Shown here: positions 45,259-54,082 of the stretch, piece by piece | Layout: each line of letters opens with the position of its first letter | Numbering within the stretch: position 1 is the first letter of the stretch | NCBI GenBank assembly: GCA_965224325.1 | Contig: CBDCYT010000002.1 | Location: 78,150 to 142,149, forward strand | Length of the DNA stretch: 64,000 nt | Reading direction: 5' to 3' | Origin: CBDCMJ01 sp965224325 | Lineage (GTDB): Bacteria; Chloroflexota; Dehalococcoidia; Lucifugimonadales; UBA3495 | Notes under the pieces: generated by a model | What the model was told of the DNA's origin: nothing | Seen by the model: only the letters and a program-made list of their open reading frames with translations | Database searches by the model: none | Made by a program: the position numbers and the translations under genes

Positions 45259-45699
45259 TTAGAGGACCAACCCGTAAGTGCGCTTCTTAATGGCCAAATT
45301 GACGAAGGTCTCAGTCCGTTGCACTCCGTCGATGATCCCAATTTTGGACCTCAGGAAAGTGCCCAAGCTTTCCGCGGACTCCAACCCTGCCCAGATGAAA
45401 ACGTCGTAAGCTCCCGTGGTGATGGCCACGTAGTGGGCCTCTTCCAGACCGGCGATGGCTTCCGCCACGGCGTCTGATTTGCCAGGGCCGGTTTGTAGTC
45501 CTATCAAAGCAGTGGTAGCATATCCAAGTTTCTCAAGGTTGGGCACGGCAATGACTTTGACCACGTCGTCCTGTATCAACCGGCGCAGCCTACGACGGAC
45601 CGTCCCTTCGCTCACCCCTACTTCCCGGGCGATTTTGGCGTTGGAAGCACGGCCGTCCAGCTGCAACAGGCCGATTATGTTACGGTCCAATTCGTCCAT
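45259..45699 (-). CDS. Lrp/AsnC-family transcriptional regulator
   Basis: The 146-residue protein has the N-terminal helix-turn-helix MDELDRNIIGLLQLDGRASNAKIAREVGVSEGTVRRRLRRL and the C-terminal RAM/ligand domain (EEAHYVAITTGAYDVFIWAGLESAESLGTFL). These proteins sense amino acids and often repress their own gene. ATG at 45699 is chosen because GGAG lies 8 bp upstream; the GTG at 45708 would overlap that box. The 45700-46055 gap upstream is A+T-rich and probably holds its promoter and that of tRNA-Ser. Confidence 0.92.
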   Translation of the reverse strand: MDELDRNIIGLLQLDGRASNAKIAREVGVSEGTVRRRLRRLIQDDVVKVIAVPNLEKLGYATTALIGLQTGPGKSDAVAEAIAGLEEAHYVAITTGAYDVFIWAGLESAESLGTFLRSKIGIIDGVQRTETFVNLAIKKRTYGLVL

Positions 45700-46055
45700 T
45701 CGTGCCACTCCACGTTATTAGTAACGCCACTTTATGTAGACTAATCTTAGGTGAGCGGTCAATGGCTGTCAATACCGCAACCAATACAACGGATGGCGTT
45801 ATAGTTCAATCTTATGCCCCAATGGCATTGCTAACGTAAAAATAATTGCAAAAGCTATAGTCTATCAAATCATGTCCTTTCTTAAGACGTGATGTACGTG
45901 GCTACCCGGCGGCAGACCTCCTTGAGCCTAAGGGGACTGGATGGGGACCATCTCGGCCCCGCTGGAGCTTGGTAGCCCCGAGCGCCGCGTTCCCGCGCCC
46001 GGCCGCGGTGGGTATTGCTGGCAATATTGCCGTTTGATACCATGTTGGCATCCAG

Positions 46056-46144
46056 GGAGGGATCGCATAGTGGTCTAGTGCGGGCGCCTGCTAAGCGCTT
46101 AGCCTGTGAAAGCGGGCTCATGGGTTCGAATCCCATTCCCTCCG
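46056..46144 (+). tRNA. tRNA-Ser (anticodon GCT)
   Basis: An 89-nt cloverleaf: acceptor GGAGGGA/TCCCTCC, anticodon loop CTGCTAA (GCT), a long serine-type variable arm (TTAGCCTGTGAAAGCGGGCTC), T-arm ATGGG TTCGAAT CCCAT and discriminator G. CCA is not encoded (CCG follows). A tyrosine integrase gene starts 158 bp downstream, so its 3' end is the probable attachment site of the island to the right. Confidence 0.92.
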
Positions 46145-46301
46145 CCGTTTTAAGTCCTCTTGCGACACCGTGAAGTCTCAAGAACTCCCGGGTTCGTAGC
46201 TGCATTAACGACACCGAGGCCTCGAGCATTCCCGCCAACTCCCGTAAAATATCACTGTATCCCACTCACTGTTTGGGAAATAATGTGGTAAGGAAGGGAG
46301 C

Positions 46302-47498
46302 GTGGGCAAGCTCACCGCCCTCCTGGCAAAGACCCTTAGCAAACCCGGCAGGCACGGGGACGGCGATGGGCTCTACCTCCACGTCGCCCCCTCCGGCAGC
46401 AGGTCTTGGGTCCTGCGGATAGTAGTCAGTGGACGCCGCCGCGACCTGGGCCTGGGGCCGTATCCCGCCGTCAGCCAGGCCCAAGCGCGCTCCATAGCCC
46501 ACGACCACCGCTCCGCCGTTGCCGAAGGCCGGGATCCGGTTGCCGACAAGCGGGAGGCCCGGGAGACGGCCCGCAGGCCCGCTCCGTCCGTCCCCACCTT
46601 CGCCGAGGCCGCCGCCCAGGTGATCGAGTTGCGCCGCCCCACCTGGAGCAACCCCAAGCACGCCGCCCAATGGCAAGCGACGCTTCAGACCTACGCTTTT
46701 CCGTTGATCGGGGGCAAAGGGGTCGACGCCGTCACCCCGGCCGACGCCCTGGACGTGCTGTCTCCCATCTGGACCGCCAAGCCGGAGACCGCCAGCCGGG
46801 TCCGCCAACGGATGGAGACGATCATGGACTGGGCGGTCACCCAGGGTTACCGGCTGGACAACCCGGCGGGGCGCTCCCTGCTCAAGGTGCTGCCGCCGGT
46901 GAAGAGGCCGAAGGAACACCGCCGGGCCCTGCCCTACGCCCAGGTGCCGGGGGCGGTGAGGCAGGTCAGGGAGTCCGCTGCCGCCGCTCCGACCAAGCTG
47001 GCCTTCGAGTTCCTGGTCCTGACTGCCAGCCGCTCCGGGGAGGTGCGGGCGGCCGATTGGACCGAGGTCGACTGGGAGGTGGCCACCTGGAAGATACCCG
47101 CCGCCCGGATGAAGGCCAGGCGTCCCCACCGGGTCCCCCTGTCCGCCAGGGCTATGGAGATACTGGGGGAGGCGCGATGCTTCGGCGACGGGCAGGGCCT
47201 GGTCTTCCCCGCCGCCCGCAGCGGCAAGGCAGCCTCCGAGATGACGTTCACCGCCCTGCTCCGGCGGCTCCAAATCCCCGCGGTACCCCACGGTTTCCGG
47301 TCCAGCTTCCGCGACTGGGTGATGGAGCAGACGTCGACGCCCTGGGCGGTGGCCGAGGCGGCCTTGGCCCACAGCGTCGGCAACAGTACTGAGGCGGCGT
47401 ACATGCGGAGCGACCTTTTCGACCAGAGGCGGGCGCTGATGAGCGACTGGGCAGATTACGTCACCGGCGGGACCGGTAGGGAGGAGAACCATGGCTGA
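46302..47498 (+). CDS. Arm-type tyrosine recombinase (island integrase)
   Basis: The 398-residue protein has an N-terminal DUF4102-type arm-binding domain (HGDGDGLYLHVAPSGSRSWVLRIVV, RDLGLGPYPAVSQAQAR), a core-binding domain (AEAAAQVIELRRPTWSNPKH) and a catalytic domain with LTASRSGEVRAADWTEVDW (Arg I), the H-x-x-R motif in VPHGFRSSFRDW and the LAHSVGNSTEAAYMRSD box with the nucleophile Tyr near residue 369. Such P4/CP4-type integrases insert genomic islands into tRNA genes; tRNA-Ser(GCT) lies just upstream. GTG at 46302 follows AAGGAAGGGAGC. An antisense ORF over this gene is an artefact of GC-rich codon use. Confidence 0.93.
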   Translation: MGKLTALLAKTLSKPGRHGDGDGLYLHVAPSGSRSWVLRIVVSGRRRDLGLGPYPAVSQAQARSIAHDHRSAVAEGRDPVADKREARETARRPAPSVPTFAEAAAQVIELRRPTWSNPKHAAQWQATLQTYAFPLIGGKGVDAVTPADALDVLSPIWTAKPETASRVRQRMETIMDWAVTQGYRLDNPAGRSLLKVLPPVKRPKEHRRALPYAQVPGAVRQVRESAAAAPTKLAFEFLVLTASRSGEVRAADWTEVDWEVATWKIPAARMKARRPHRVPLSARAMEILGEARCFGDGQGLVFPAARSGKAASEMTFTALLRRLQIPAVPHGFRSSFRDWVMEQTSTPWAVAEAALAHSVGNSTEAAYMRSDLFDQRRALMSDWADYVTGGTGREENHG

Positions 47499-47991
47499 AA
47501 AGTCTTTGGAACAGTTCCTGAGCGACGTGTTGAACGGCAGAATCCCGGCTGTGGCCCGGCTCGCTGATTTGCCGGCATGGTGGAGGCGTACGCCGCCAGG
47601 ATTTGCCAGGCAGGAGTTGCTGGACAAGTACTTCGACAAGGCCAGCGCCGAAGCGTGGGCCAACGAGGGATTGCGTGCGCTTCTACGGTACTTGTTGGAG
47701 AGTTTCGTAAAGCCCCCTCCGGACTTGGTCGAGTGGGCCGTCGGACGATGCGCCTACGGTGACCCTCCCCCAAAGCGCGGCCGGCCGGAAGAGGTAGACG
47801 ATGACAACCTCGTTACGGCGGTTTTCGCGATACTGCAGGCTAACGGATACTCTCGTGAAGCCGCCATCTGCTTCATCGCAGACGAGACCTCCCGCGGCCA
47901 GGAAACCATACGGTCCAAAATTCGCAAGTTAAAGTTAAAACGAGGGCTGCCGCTCCGTATTGAGGCAGCAAGGGAGTTCTTGCGCCGGTAA
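47491..47991 (+). CDS. Island protein of unknown function, possibly DNA-binding
   Basis: The 166-residue protein overlaps the integrase end by 8 bp, which implies co-expression. A Trp/Arg-rich N-terminal half (LADLPAWWRRTPPGFARQELL) is followed after a PKRGRPEEVDDDN linker by a C-terminal segment (SREAAICFIADETSRGQETIRSKIRKLKLK) that resembles a helix-turn-helix with a basic tail. I do not recognise a family. By position it could be an excisionase-like or integrase-regulating protein, but that is inference only. Confidence 0.6.
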   Translation: MAEKSLEQFLSDVLNGRIPAVARLADLPAWWRRTPPGFARQELLDKYFDKASAEAWANEGLRALLRYLLESFVKPPPDLVEWAVGRCAYGDPPPKRGRPEEVDDDNLVTAVFAILQANGYSREAAICFIADETSRGQETIRSKIRKLKLKRGLPLRIEAAREFLRR

Positions 47992-48074
47992 CAATTCGGA
48001 CTATTTTTTCACCCTGACAACCCCCGGGCGTTGATCGTACCCTTCATTCAAGTAAAGATATGAGGGGTACTTTT

Positions 48075-48266
48075 ATGGCCGCCGCAACTACGGAACGCCT
48101 GCTGCGTCTCAGCGAGGTCCTGACCCGCACCGGGCTGGCGCGGACCACCATCTACCGCAAGATGCGAGACGGGTCTTTCCCCGAGCCGCTGAAAATCGGA
48201 GCCCGCGCCGTCCGCTGGCCGGAGTCCGAGCTCTTGGCTTGGTTGGAAGACCGCCCCAGGGTGTAA
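48075..48266 (+). CDS. AlpA-family regulator / excisionase-like protein
   Basis: The 63-residue protein is a MerR-like winged-helix AlpA domain: RLLRLSEVLTRTGLARTTIYRKMRDGSFPEPLKIGARAVRWPESELLAWLEDR. AlpA proteins of P4-like elements activate integrase or excision genes. ATG at 48075 is preferred (AGGGG upstream) over ATG at 48060. It follows the integrase and the unknown gene on the same strand and completes the island control module. Confidence 0.88.
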   Translation: MAAATTERLLRLSEVLTRTGLARTTIYRKMRDGSFPEPLKIGARAVRWPESELLAWLEDRPRV

Positions 48267-48522
48267 TCGGCGGCGCTAAAGTGGACCGTGTAGGCGGACG
48301 ATTGCTGACTGCTATGATGTGTCTGTGCCATCCCGGCTCGGGTCTGACCCCATTGCTGACTGGCTCTGATGCCTTCTGGTTGATCTGTCAACTCGAGCCG
48401 GAGACGGTCGATACGGCGCTAACGGCCATTGGAGCAGTGACCTCATAGGAGTCTGACTTCAAGTCCCTTCGCAGACTTGTCCGCTCAACTGGCCGACGCG
48501 CTACTCCTTGCAGGAGGCAGAA

Positions 48523-48993
48523 ATGACAAGAGCCGTCGGATACGAAGGTAGTCGTGCCGTTCAGGTAGTCGTCGGAGTCGATACTCACCAAGACGAGCAC
48601 GTGGCCGTTGGCATTGACCAGCAGGGTGTGCGCCTCGCCGAGCGCTACGCCCCAGCGACCAGTTACGGCTTTGAGGAGCTCGAACGGAGGTCCCGAAAGC
48701 TGGGTGTGGTTCGCGCCTTCGGGGTTGAGGACACCGGTTCATATGGCGCCGGACTTGCCTGATTCCTGACCGGTCGCGGCTTCACCGTCGTTGAGGTCAA
48801 TCGGCCTCACCGGTCAACTCGATACCGGAAGGGTAAGAGCGACCCCACCGATGCGGAGATGGCAGCACGGGCGGTGCTTGCCGGAGTGGCCAACGCTACT
48901 CTCAGGTCAGGCGAGGGCGAAGTGGAAATGAGCCGAATGCTCAAGACAGTTAAGGACTCGATGTCCGGCGTCAAGCATTCTTGCCGATCCCTG
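48523..48993 (+). pseudogene. IS110-family transposase fragment with internal stop
   Basis: From ATG at 48523 (GGAGG upstream) the frame reads the N-terminal DEDD domain: VVVGVDTHQDEHVAVGID, AFGVEDTGSYGAGLA, then a TGA (48760-48762) where relatives have a sense codon, and continues FLTGRGFTVVEVNRPHRSTR and GKSDPTDAEMAARAVLAG. The sequence then breaks off where the neighbouring IS begins (about 48,994), so the C-terminal serine-containing domain is missing. It is dead by both nonsense mutation and truncation. Confidence 0.85.
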
Positions 48994-50647
48994 TTGCCTC
49001 ATTGAGAAATGTTACCGAAAGCTCAGCGCTTGGGATCGTCACCAAACAGGTCAATTTCTGGTATTCCATCGGGCTCCGGCAGCCCTACTTCGGACGCAGC
49101 GTAGACCAGCTTGTTTGCCATGATGCCTCGCCACAGCTGCACCCTCCGTTGCAACGTACGCAGATGAGCCCGGCTGAAGCGGTCCGGTTCAACTGCCTGC
49201 AGCCGGCCCAGCAATTCCACCGCGGTGGCGTCCGGGTCTTCCTGCAACCAATCCAGCACGCCGCACCACACCCCTTCGAAAGGATCCTTCCGCGTTCGCC
49301 AGGTGCGCGGCGGTTGCACCCGCGGTTTCCGGTCAGCGTGTTCTTGTTCCTCTAGCCACCGGTCGGGCAGCCTGGCCAGAAACCGTTCCAGGCTCTCGCC
49401 CCTGGGGGTAAGTTGGAGTTCAGGGGACACGATGGCCGCCAGGGCCGATTGGGCTTCCCTGATGGTGTGCAGTAGCGCCACTGGGTCCAACGTGGCTCTG
49501 CGTTCGCTGAGCGATGCCTTTGCTTCGGCGCCGACCGCCTCGTGCCGTATCACCCGCTCGCAGGGCGTGGTGGGCGGACTGTAACGCTTGACCACGGCCG
49601 AGCCGTTGCGGGTTTTCTCCACCAGCTTGAACGACCGCTGGAAGTAGTCCACGTACAGCCGCATGGCGCCGTGCAGGTGAGCTATGGTCTGTCCCGCCAC
49701 CTGGCCGGAGTAACCCTCATGACCCAGGAACCGCCGGATGACCGCGCCGTTCTTCTGCTCAACCCAGGCCTGGTCGTTCTTCCGGTACGCCCTGGAACGG
49801 ATGAACTCGATGCCAAGATCGGCGCAGTACTGGGTGAGCGTGTTGTTGATGAACACACTGTCGTTGTCGGGGTCGATGCCGAGGACGGGAAAGGGCAACT
49901 TTCCGGCGATGGCCTTCAATCCCGCCACCACTAGGGACTGCTCCCTGGCCAGCAGGGGCGCCGCCTCGGGCCAGCCGGTGCAGACGTCGGTGGCCACCAG
50001 GCTGTAGACGAAGGAGCCACCCATGTTGTCCCCGCAATAGGCCACCAGGTCGATTTACAGGAAACCGGGTGGGGGCTTATTCCAGTCGGCGAAGGTACGC
50101 ACCGGAATATGGCGACCGGGCTGGAGGTTACGCCGGCGCTTGTGCCGACTGGCCACCGTGGTCCGCACGGGTTTGAGCAGCCGGTCCAGGGTGGCCGCGC
50201 TGGCGGTCAACAGGCGCTCCCTCACCCCGAGGTCCAGGTCGAGGTGTCCGTGCCGTTCCATTGAGTCCACCAGGTGAGGCAGGGCTGCCTTCAGACGTTT
50301 CCCGCAGATGCGGTCGGATGCTTCCCAGAGCAGGATCACCGCCTCACGGACCGCCTCGTCGTAGATGCGCCGTCCCCTGACTGCACCGGCCTTCCCACTG
50401 TCCTCTTCGAACTGGGCCAGCAGCCTGATGCCATGCTTGCGGTGATGGCCGGTGACCAGGATGAACTCGTCGAGGTTCCGGCTCTTGTCTTTCTTGGAGG
50501 ACGCCCGGTAGCGGTCTCGTATCGTTGCCAGCAACTCCCGTTTCGCCATCTTGCTCATGCCTCCCGCCACACGATTGCCTCCCGATTTTTCGGTAGCATT
50601 TTACTCGCGGCAATTACTTCCTGAAAGTAACCCTTTTATTGAGGCAA
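48994..50647. mobile_element. DDE insertion sequence with decayed transposase
   Basis: The left end TTGCCTCATTGAGAAATGTTAC (48994) matches, inverted and with one gap, the right end TTGCCTCAATAAAAGGGTTAC (50647 inwards). Near the right end there is also a second inverted match to AAATGTTACCGAAA (around 50,587-50,602), so the exact right boundary is uncertain. The element interrupts or abuts the IS110 fragment on the left and the IS701 fragment on the right. No clear target duplication is seen. Confidence 0.6.
49023..50570 (-). pseudogene. DDE/integrase-core transposase with one internal stop
   Basis: A single 515-codon frame runs from 50570 to 49023 but is cut by TAA at 50055-50057, between ...NKPPPGFL and IDLVAYCGDNMGG. 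The N-terminal part has MSKMAKRELLATIRDRY and ILVTGHHRKHGIRLLAQF. The C-terminal part is an rve integrase core: FVYSLVATDVCTGWPEAAPLL, GIDPDNDSVFINNTL, SRAYRKNDQAWVEQKNGAVIRRFLGHEG (the D, D and E of DDE). The start is uncertain: GTG 50570 or ATG codons at 50558 and 50549. It appears inactive unless the stop is read through. Confidence 0.85.
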
Positions 50648-51275
50648 TGCGCCGGCAGAACTGATTGTCGTTGATCAGCCCCCGCTCCAAGGCACTCTCC
50701 ACCATCTCCAAGGCCAACTCCGTCTTCGACCGGTAGCCCGGCCTCTCCTCCGGTACTCCCGCCGCCTTGCACCGTTCCTGGTCGGAGGTCCAGCTCTCCG
50801 GCAGGTACAGCCGTTTGTCCACCAGTGCGCGGCCCGAGGGACTGACATACGCCAAGAACATCCCCGCTTGGCAGTTGGCCACCTTACCTAATCTGCCGCA
50901 GTACTGCCGGGTAACTCCCACCGACTTCCTGCCCTGCTTGGGGAAGTCGCTGCCATCCAGCACCCACACTGCCTCAGGATGCTCCAGACGCGGGCCCAGA
51001 TACTCTTGGAGGCGCCCCATCACCGCGTCATCGTCCCAAGGGGACTCGGTGAGAAACCGCTGCACCGCCCTGGCTGACGCCGGAACCATCTCCGACAGAT
51101 TCTCGGTGTTGCGCCGATCCCCGGACTGCACCAGCAGGGCTTGGAGATAGTGCCGGCTGAGGTCCCTGGCCTCCCTGCGACCGAACAGCGGACCGAAGTA
51201 GAAGTGAAAATCCTGAAAGGCCTCGTACACCTGCTCGAAAACCACCGCATCCATCGTCCCGCCCCACCGGCCCAA
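50648..51275 (-). pseudogene. IS701-family transposase, N-terminal fragment
   Basis: The first 200 or so residues match IS701-type transposases: FHFYFGPLFGRREARDLSRHYLQALL, VWVLDGSDFPKQGRKSVGVTRQYCGRLGKVANCQAGMFLAY with the first catalytic Asp, and LYLPESWTSDQERCKAAGVPEERPGYRSKTEL. After LERG (about 50,688) the sequence leaves the family and the C-terminal half with the other acidic residues is missing. An inverted pair CTGTCGTTGTTCAGC (51339-51353 region) / TTGTCGTTGATCAG (about 50,665) may be the ends of an internally deleted copy. Confidence 0.8.
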
Positions 51276-51401
51276 CCCTTCGTTAACCCGCCAGTGATCC
51301 TACCACATCAACCGTCGTTGTAATACTAGGACACTTTTGCTGAACAACGACAGCCCCAGTGACTCAATTTCTGGGCGCCATTGACAGCTTCTGTTTCCTC
51401 A

Positions 51402-51430
51402 TTGACCCGGTAAGCCTAGGAGCCTATTCT
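51402..51430 (+). promoter_or_regulatory. Promoter of the Type I R-M operon
   Basis: TTGACC (51402-51407) and TATTCT (51425-51430) are spaced 17 bp and lie 50 bp upstream of the first operon gene's ATG at 51481, with GGAGG in between. Confidence 0.55.
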
Positions 51431-51480
51431 TGAATGGTGCTCAAGACCATAGGTTCGGAGCTTTGAGGAGGCAACCGAAT

Positions 51481-51726
51481 ATGGCTCCAACCAAACGCCT
51501 GCTGCCGACCGGCGAGTGCAGGTGTGGTTGCGGCGCGGAGACGGCAATCGGCTCGTTCTTCCTGCCCGGCCACGACAAGACCGCCGAGTCCGCGGTGATC
51601 TCGGTCGAGTACGGCGGCGTCCCCGGCTTCCTGGTCCATCACGGATACGGACCGGAGGGTAAGAATCCCAAACATGAGGTAGACAGGTGGCGTTCCAGGG
51701 GCAAGCGTGGGGGCGAGGCGTTATGA
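51481..51726 (+). CDS. Small cysteine-cluster protein leading the R-M operon
   Basis: The 81-residue protein has a CRCGCG cluster (GECRCGCGAETAIGSFFLPGHDK, about residues 13-35) and a basic C-terminus. The FLPGHD motif recurs in small uncharacterised bacterial proteins; the cysteines suggest a zinc or iron site, but no fold or function is established. ATG at 51481 has GGAGG 10 bp upstream. Its stop overlaps the hsdM start as ATGA, so the two are translationally coupled and the protein is probably part of the restriction system. Confidence 0.75.
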   Translation: MAPTKRLLPTGECRCGCGAETAIGSFFLPGHDKTAESAVISVEYGGVPGFLVHHGYGPEGKNPKHEVDRWRSRGKRGGEAL

Positions 51727-53330
51727 CGACTGCACGGCGGAGACGGACGACCCCTAGCGCGGACGCCGAATCCAGCAGCGGCGCCCTGACGGGCTACGAG
51801 GCCGAGCTCTGGCGCATGGCCGATGCCCTGCGGGGCAGCATGGACGCCGCGGAGTACAAGCACGTAGTCCTCGGCCTCATCTTCCTCAAGTACATCACCG
51901 ACGCCTTCCTGGAGATGCACGCGTGGTTGGAGTCGAAGGCGGGAGAGGGGTATGACTCCGAGGACATGGACGAATACCGCGGCGAAAACATCTTCTGGGT
52001 GCCGCCGGAGGCCCGCTGGCCTCACCTCAAGGCGCAGGCGCGTCAGCCGGCCATCGGCCAGCTGGTGGACGACGCCATGGCCGCCATTGAGCGGGACAAC
52101 CCGGCGCTCAAGGACGTGCTGCCCAAGGACTACGCCCGGCCCGCCCTGGACAAGACCCGCCTGGGCCAGCTCATCGACCTGATCACCAACATCCGGGTTG
52201 GAGACGCGGAGGCCCGCTCCAAAGACGTGCTGGGACGAGTGTACGAGTACTTCCTCTCCCAGTTCGCCAGCGCCGAGGGTAAGAAGGGCGGAGAATTTTA
52301 CACCCCGCGTTGCGTCGTCAAACTCTTGGTCGAGATGTTGGAACCGTACCAAGGCCGCGTCTACGACCCCTGTTGCGGCTCCTCGGGCATGTTCGTCCAG
52401 TCGATGGAGTTCATCCGTGCCCACGCCACCGGCAACGGCAACGGGGGCAAGGCCAGAGGCGACATCTCCATCTGGGGCCAGGAGTCCAACCACACCACCT
52501 GGAAGCTAGCCAAGATGAATCTGGCTATCCGAGGCATCGACCACGACAAGATTGCCCACGGCGACAGCTTCCACAACGACCGCCATCCGGACCTGAAGGC
52601 CGACTACATCCTCGCCAATCCTCCCTTCAACGTCTCCGACTGGGGCGGCGAGCGGCTGCGGGACGACAAGCGATGGGAGTACGGCGTCCCGCCTACGGGC
52701 AACGCCAACTTCGCCTGGGTGCAGCACATGGCCCACCACCTGTCACCCCGCGGCAGGGCCGGCTTCGTCCTGGCCAACGGCTCCATGTCGTCCAACCAGT
52801 CGGGCGAGGGCGAGATACGCAAGAACCTCACCGAGGCGGATCTGGTGGACTGTATGGTGGCGCTGCCCGGCCAACTCTTCTACTCTACCCAGATACCCGC
52901 CTGCCTCTGGTTCCTGGCAAGGGACCGTAGAGACGGCATGCACCGGGACCGTCGGGGTGAAATCCTGTTCATCGACGCCCGCAAGCTGGGCCGCATGGTG
53001 GACCGCACCCACAGGGAGCTGACCGACGACGACATCGCCCGCATCGCCGAGACCTACGACGCCTGGCGCGGCGAGGAAGGCGTGGGCGAGTACGCCGACA
53101 TACCCGGCTTCTGCAAGAGCGTCACGCTGGAAGAGGTCCGCAAGCACGGCCACGTCCTCACCCCCGGCCGCTACGTCGGCGCAGAACCGCAGGAGGACGA
53201 CGGCGAGCCCTTCGAGGAGAAGATGGCCAACTTAGCCGCCCAATGGCGGGAGCAGCAGGCCGAGGCCGCCAAGCTGGACGCGGCCATTGAAGAAAACCTG
53301 ACGCGGCTAGGTTTCGGGACGGGAGAATAG
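51723..53330 (+). CDS. hsdM: Type I restriction-modification DNA methylase subunit HsdM
   Basis: The 535-residue protein has the HsdM N-terminal helical domain (LWRMADALRGSMDAAEYKHVVLGLIFLKYITDAF) and the N6-adenine methylase core: GEFYTPRCVVKLLVEML, motif I VYDPCCGSSGMFV (about 215), motif IV ILANPPFNVSDWG (about 299) and FVLANGSMSSNQSGEGEIR. It methylates adenine in the sequence chosen by HsdS. I start at ATG 51723, overlapping the upstream stop by 4 bp, rather than at the ATG 36 bp earlier. Confidence 0.95.
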   Translation: MTTARRRRTTPSADAESSSGALTGYEAELWRMADALRGSMDAAEYKHVVLGLIFLKYITDAFLEMHAWLESKAGEGYDSEDMDEYRGENIFWVPPEARWPHLKAQARQPAIGQLVDDAMAAIERDNPALKDVLPKDYARPALDKTRLGQLIDLITNIRVGDAEARSKDVLGRVYEYFLSQFASAEGKKGGEFYTPRCVVKLLVEMLEPYQGRVYDPCCGSSGMFVQSMEFIRAHATGNGNGGKARGDISIWGQESNHTTWKLAKMNLAIRGIDHDKIAHGDSFHNDRHPDLKADYILANPPFNVSDWGGERLRDDKRWEYGVPPTGNANFAWVQHMAHHLSPRGRAGFVLANGSMSSNQSGEGEIRKNLTEADLVDCMVALPGQLFYSTQIPACLWFLARDRRDGMHRDRRGEILFIDARKLGRMVDRTHRELTDDDIARIAETYDAWRGEEGVGEYADIPGFCKSVTLEEVRKHGHVLTPGRYVGAEPQEDDGEPFEEKMANLAAQWREQQAEAAKLDAAIEENLTRLGFGTGE

Positions 53331-53334
53331 GCCA

Positions 53335-53757
53335 ATGCCCATCAACACTGATTTCCTCGTTCGATGCATCAATACCTTGGAGTCGGCCTTCGAGCAGCTG
53401 CAACAACGCGAACCGGGCGATACTTTCTATGAAATCTTTCGCGCAGCTTCGGTCAAGGAGTTCGAAATCGTGCTTGAGCAGTCCGGTAGCCTGCTCAAGA
53501 AGCGGCTGAGGCCCTACTTTGCCAGCAACAGGCAGGCAGACCAGTTGACCTTCAAGGACGCCTTCCGGCACGCCGCCAAGCATGACCTCATATCGGTCGA
53601 CGCCTGCGAACGCTGGTTTGCCTACCGGGACAACAGGAACGACACTGCCCACGACTATGGGGAGAAGTTCGCGGAGACGACGCTGAAGCTGTTGCTGGAC
53701 TTCATCACGGACGCCAGGAAGCTGGCCACAGTCATTGCGGGGGGCGAGGATGACTGA
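53335..53757 (+). CDS. HEPN-type (HI0074-like) partner of a nucleotidyltransferase
   Basis: The 140-residue all-helical protein has the HI0074/nucleotidyltransferase-substrate-binding pattern: FEQLQQREPGDTFYEIFRAASVKEFEIVLEQSG and the RNDTAHDYGEKFAE motif (about residues 103-116) that corresponds to the R-x4-6-H box of HEPN toxins. It starts 4 bp after hsdM and overlaps the next gene by 8 bp, forming a HEPN/MNT pair. In known pairs the HEPN protein is an RNase toxin and the MNT enzyme its antitoxin by AMPylation; that role here is inferred. Confidence 0.88.
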   Translation: MPINTDFLVRCINTLESAFEQLQQREPGDTFYEIFRAASVKEFEIVLEQSGSLLKKRLRPYFASNRQADQLTFKDAFRHAAKHDLISVDACERWFAYRDNRNDTAHDYGEKFAETTLKLLLDFITDARKLATVIAGGEDD

Positions 53758-54082
53758 CCGGCTGGCGTTGCCGCGCCGTTACCGCGACCAGCTTGAGGCG
53801 CTGCTAAGCAAGCATGTGCCCGGCGTTGAAGTATGGGCCTACGGCAGCCGCGTGAATGGCAGGAGCCACGACGGGAGCGACCTGGACCTGGCGCTGCGCG
53901 GTCCTGCCCTGGAACCGTTGGATGGTGGCTTCTACGACCTGCTGGAGGCGATTGAGAAGTCGAACATCCCGATCCTGGTCCAAGCGCACGACTGGTCGAT
54001 GCTGCCGGAGAGCTTCCACATCGAGATTGAGCGGGACCACGTGGTCGTGCAGGAGGGGGCCGAGAAACGGAGCCGGGCATGA
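53750..54082 (+). CDS. MNT-type minimal nucleotidyltransferase
   Basis: The 110-residue protein has the Pol-beta-type nucleotidyltransferase motif VWAYGSRVNGRSHDGSDLDLALRG (GS...DxD, about residues 28-52) and a third acidic position in the IPILVQAHDWSMLP region. In MNT/HEPN modules it adds AMP to the HEPN toxin tyrosine and so neutralises it. The ATG lies inside the end of the HEPN gene, and its own stop overlaps the hsdS ATG, so the module is embedded within the R-M operon. Confidence 0.88.
   Translation: MTDRLALPRRYRDQLEALLSKHVPGVEVWAYGSRVNGRSHDGSDLDLALRGPALEPLDGGFYDLLEAIEKSNIPILVQAHDWSMLPESFHIEIERDHVVVQEGAEKRSRA

Noticed and set aside
46266..47663. Long antisense open frame (465 codons) over the integrase
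   Set aside because: It mirrors the integrase with proline/glycine/arginine-rich low-information sequence, as expected from GC-rich codon bias; the plus-strand integrase has all catalytic motifs.
50055..50057. Programmed read-through or recoding of the TAA in the DDE transposase
   Set aside because: No slippery site or structure typical of recoding is evident, and the neighbouring elements are also dead; a simple nonsense mutation is more likely.
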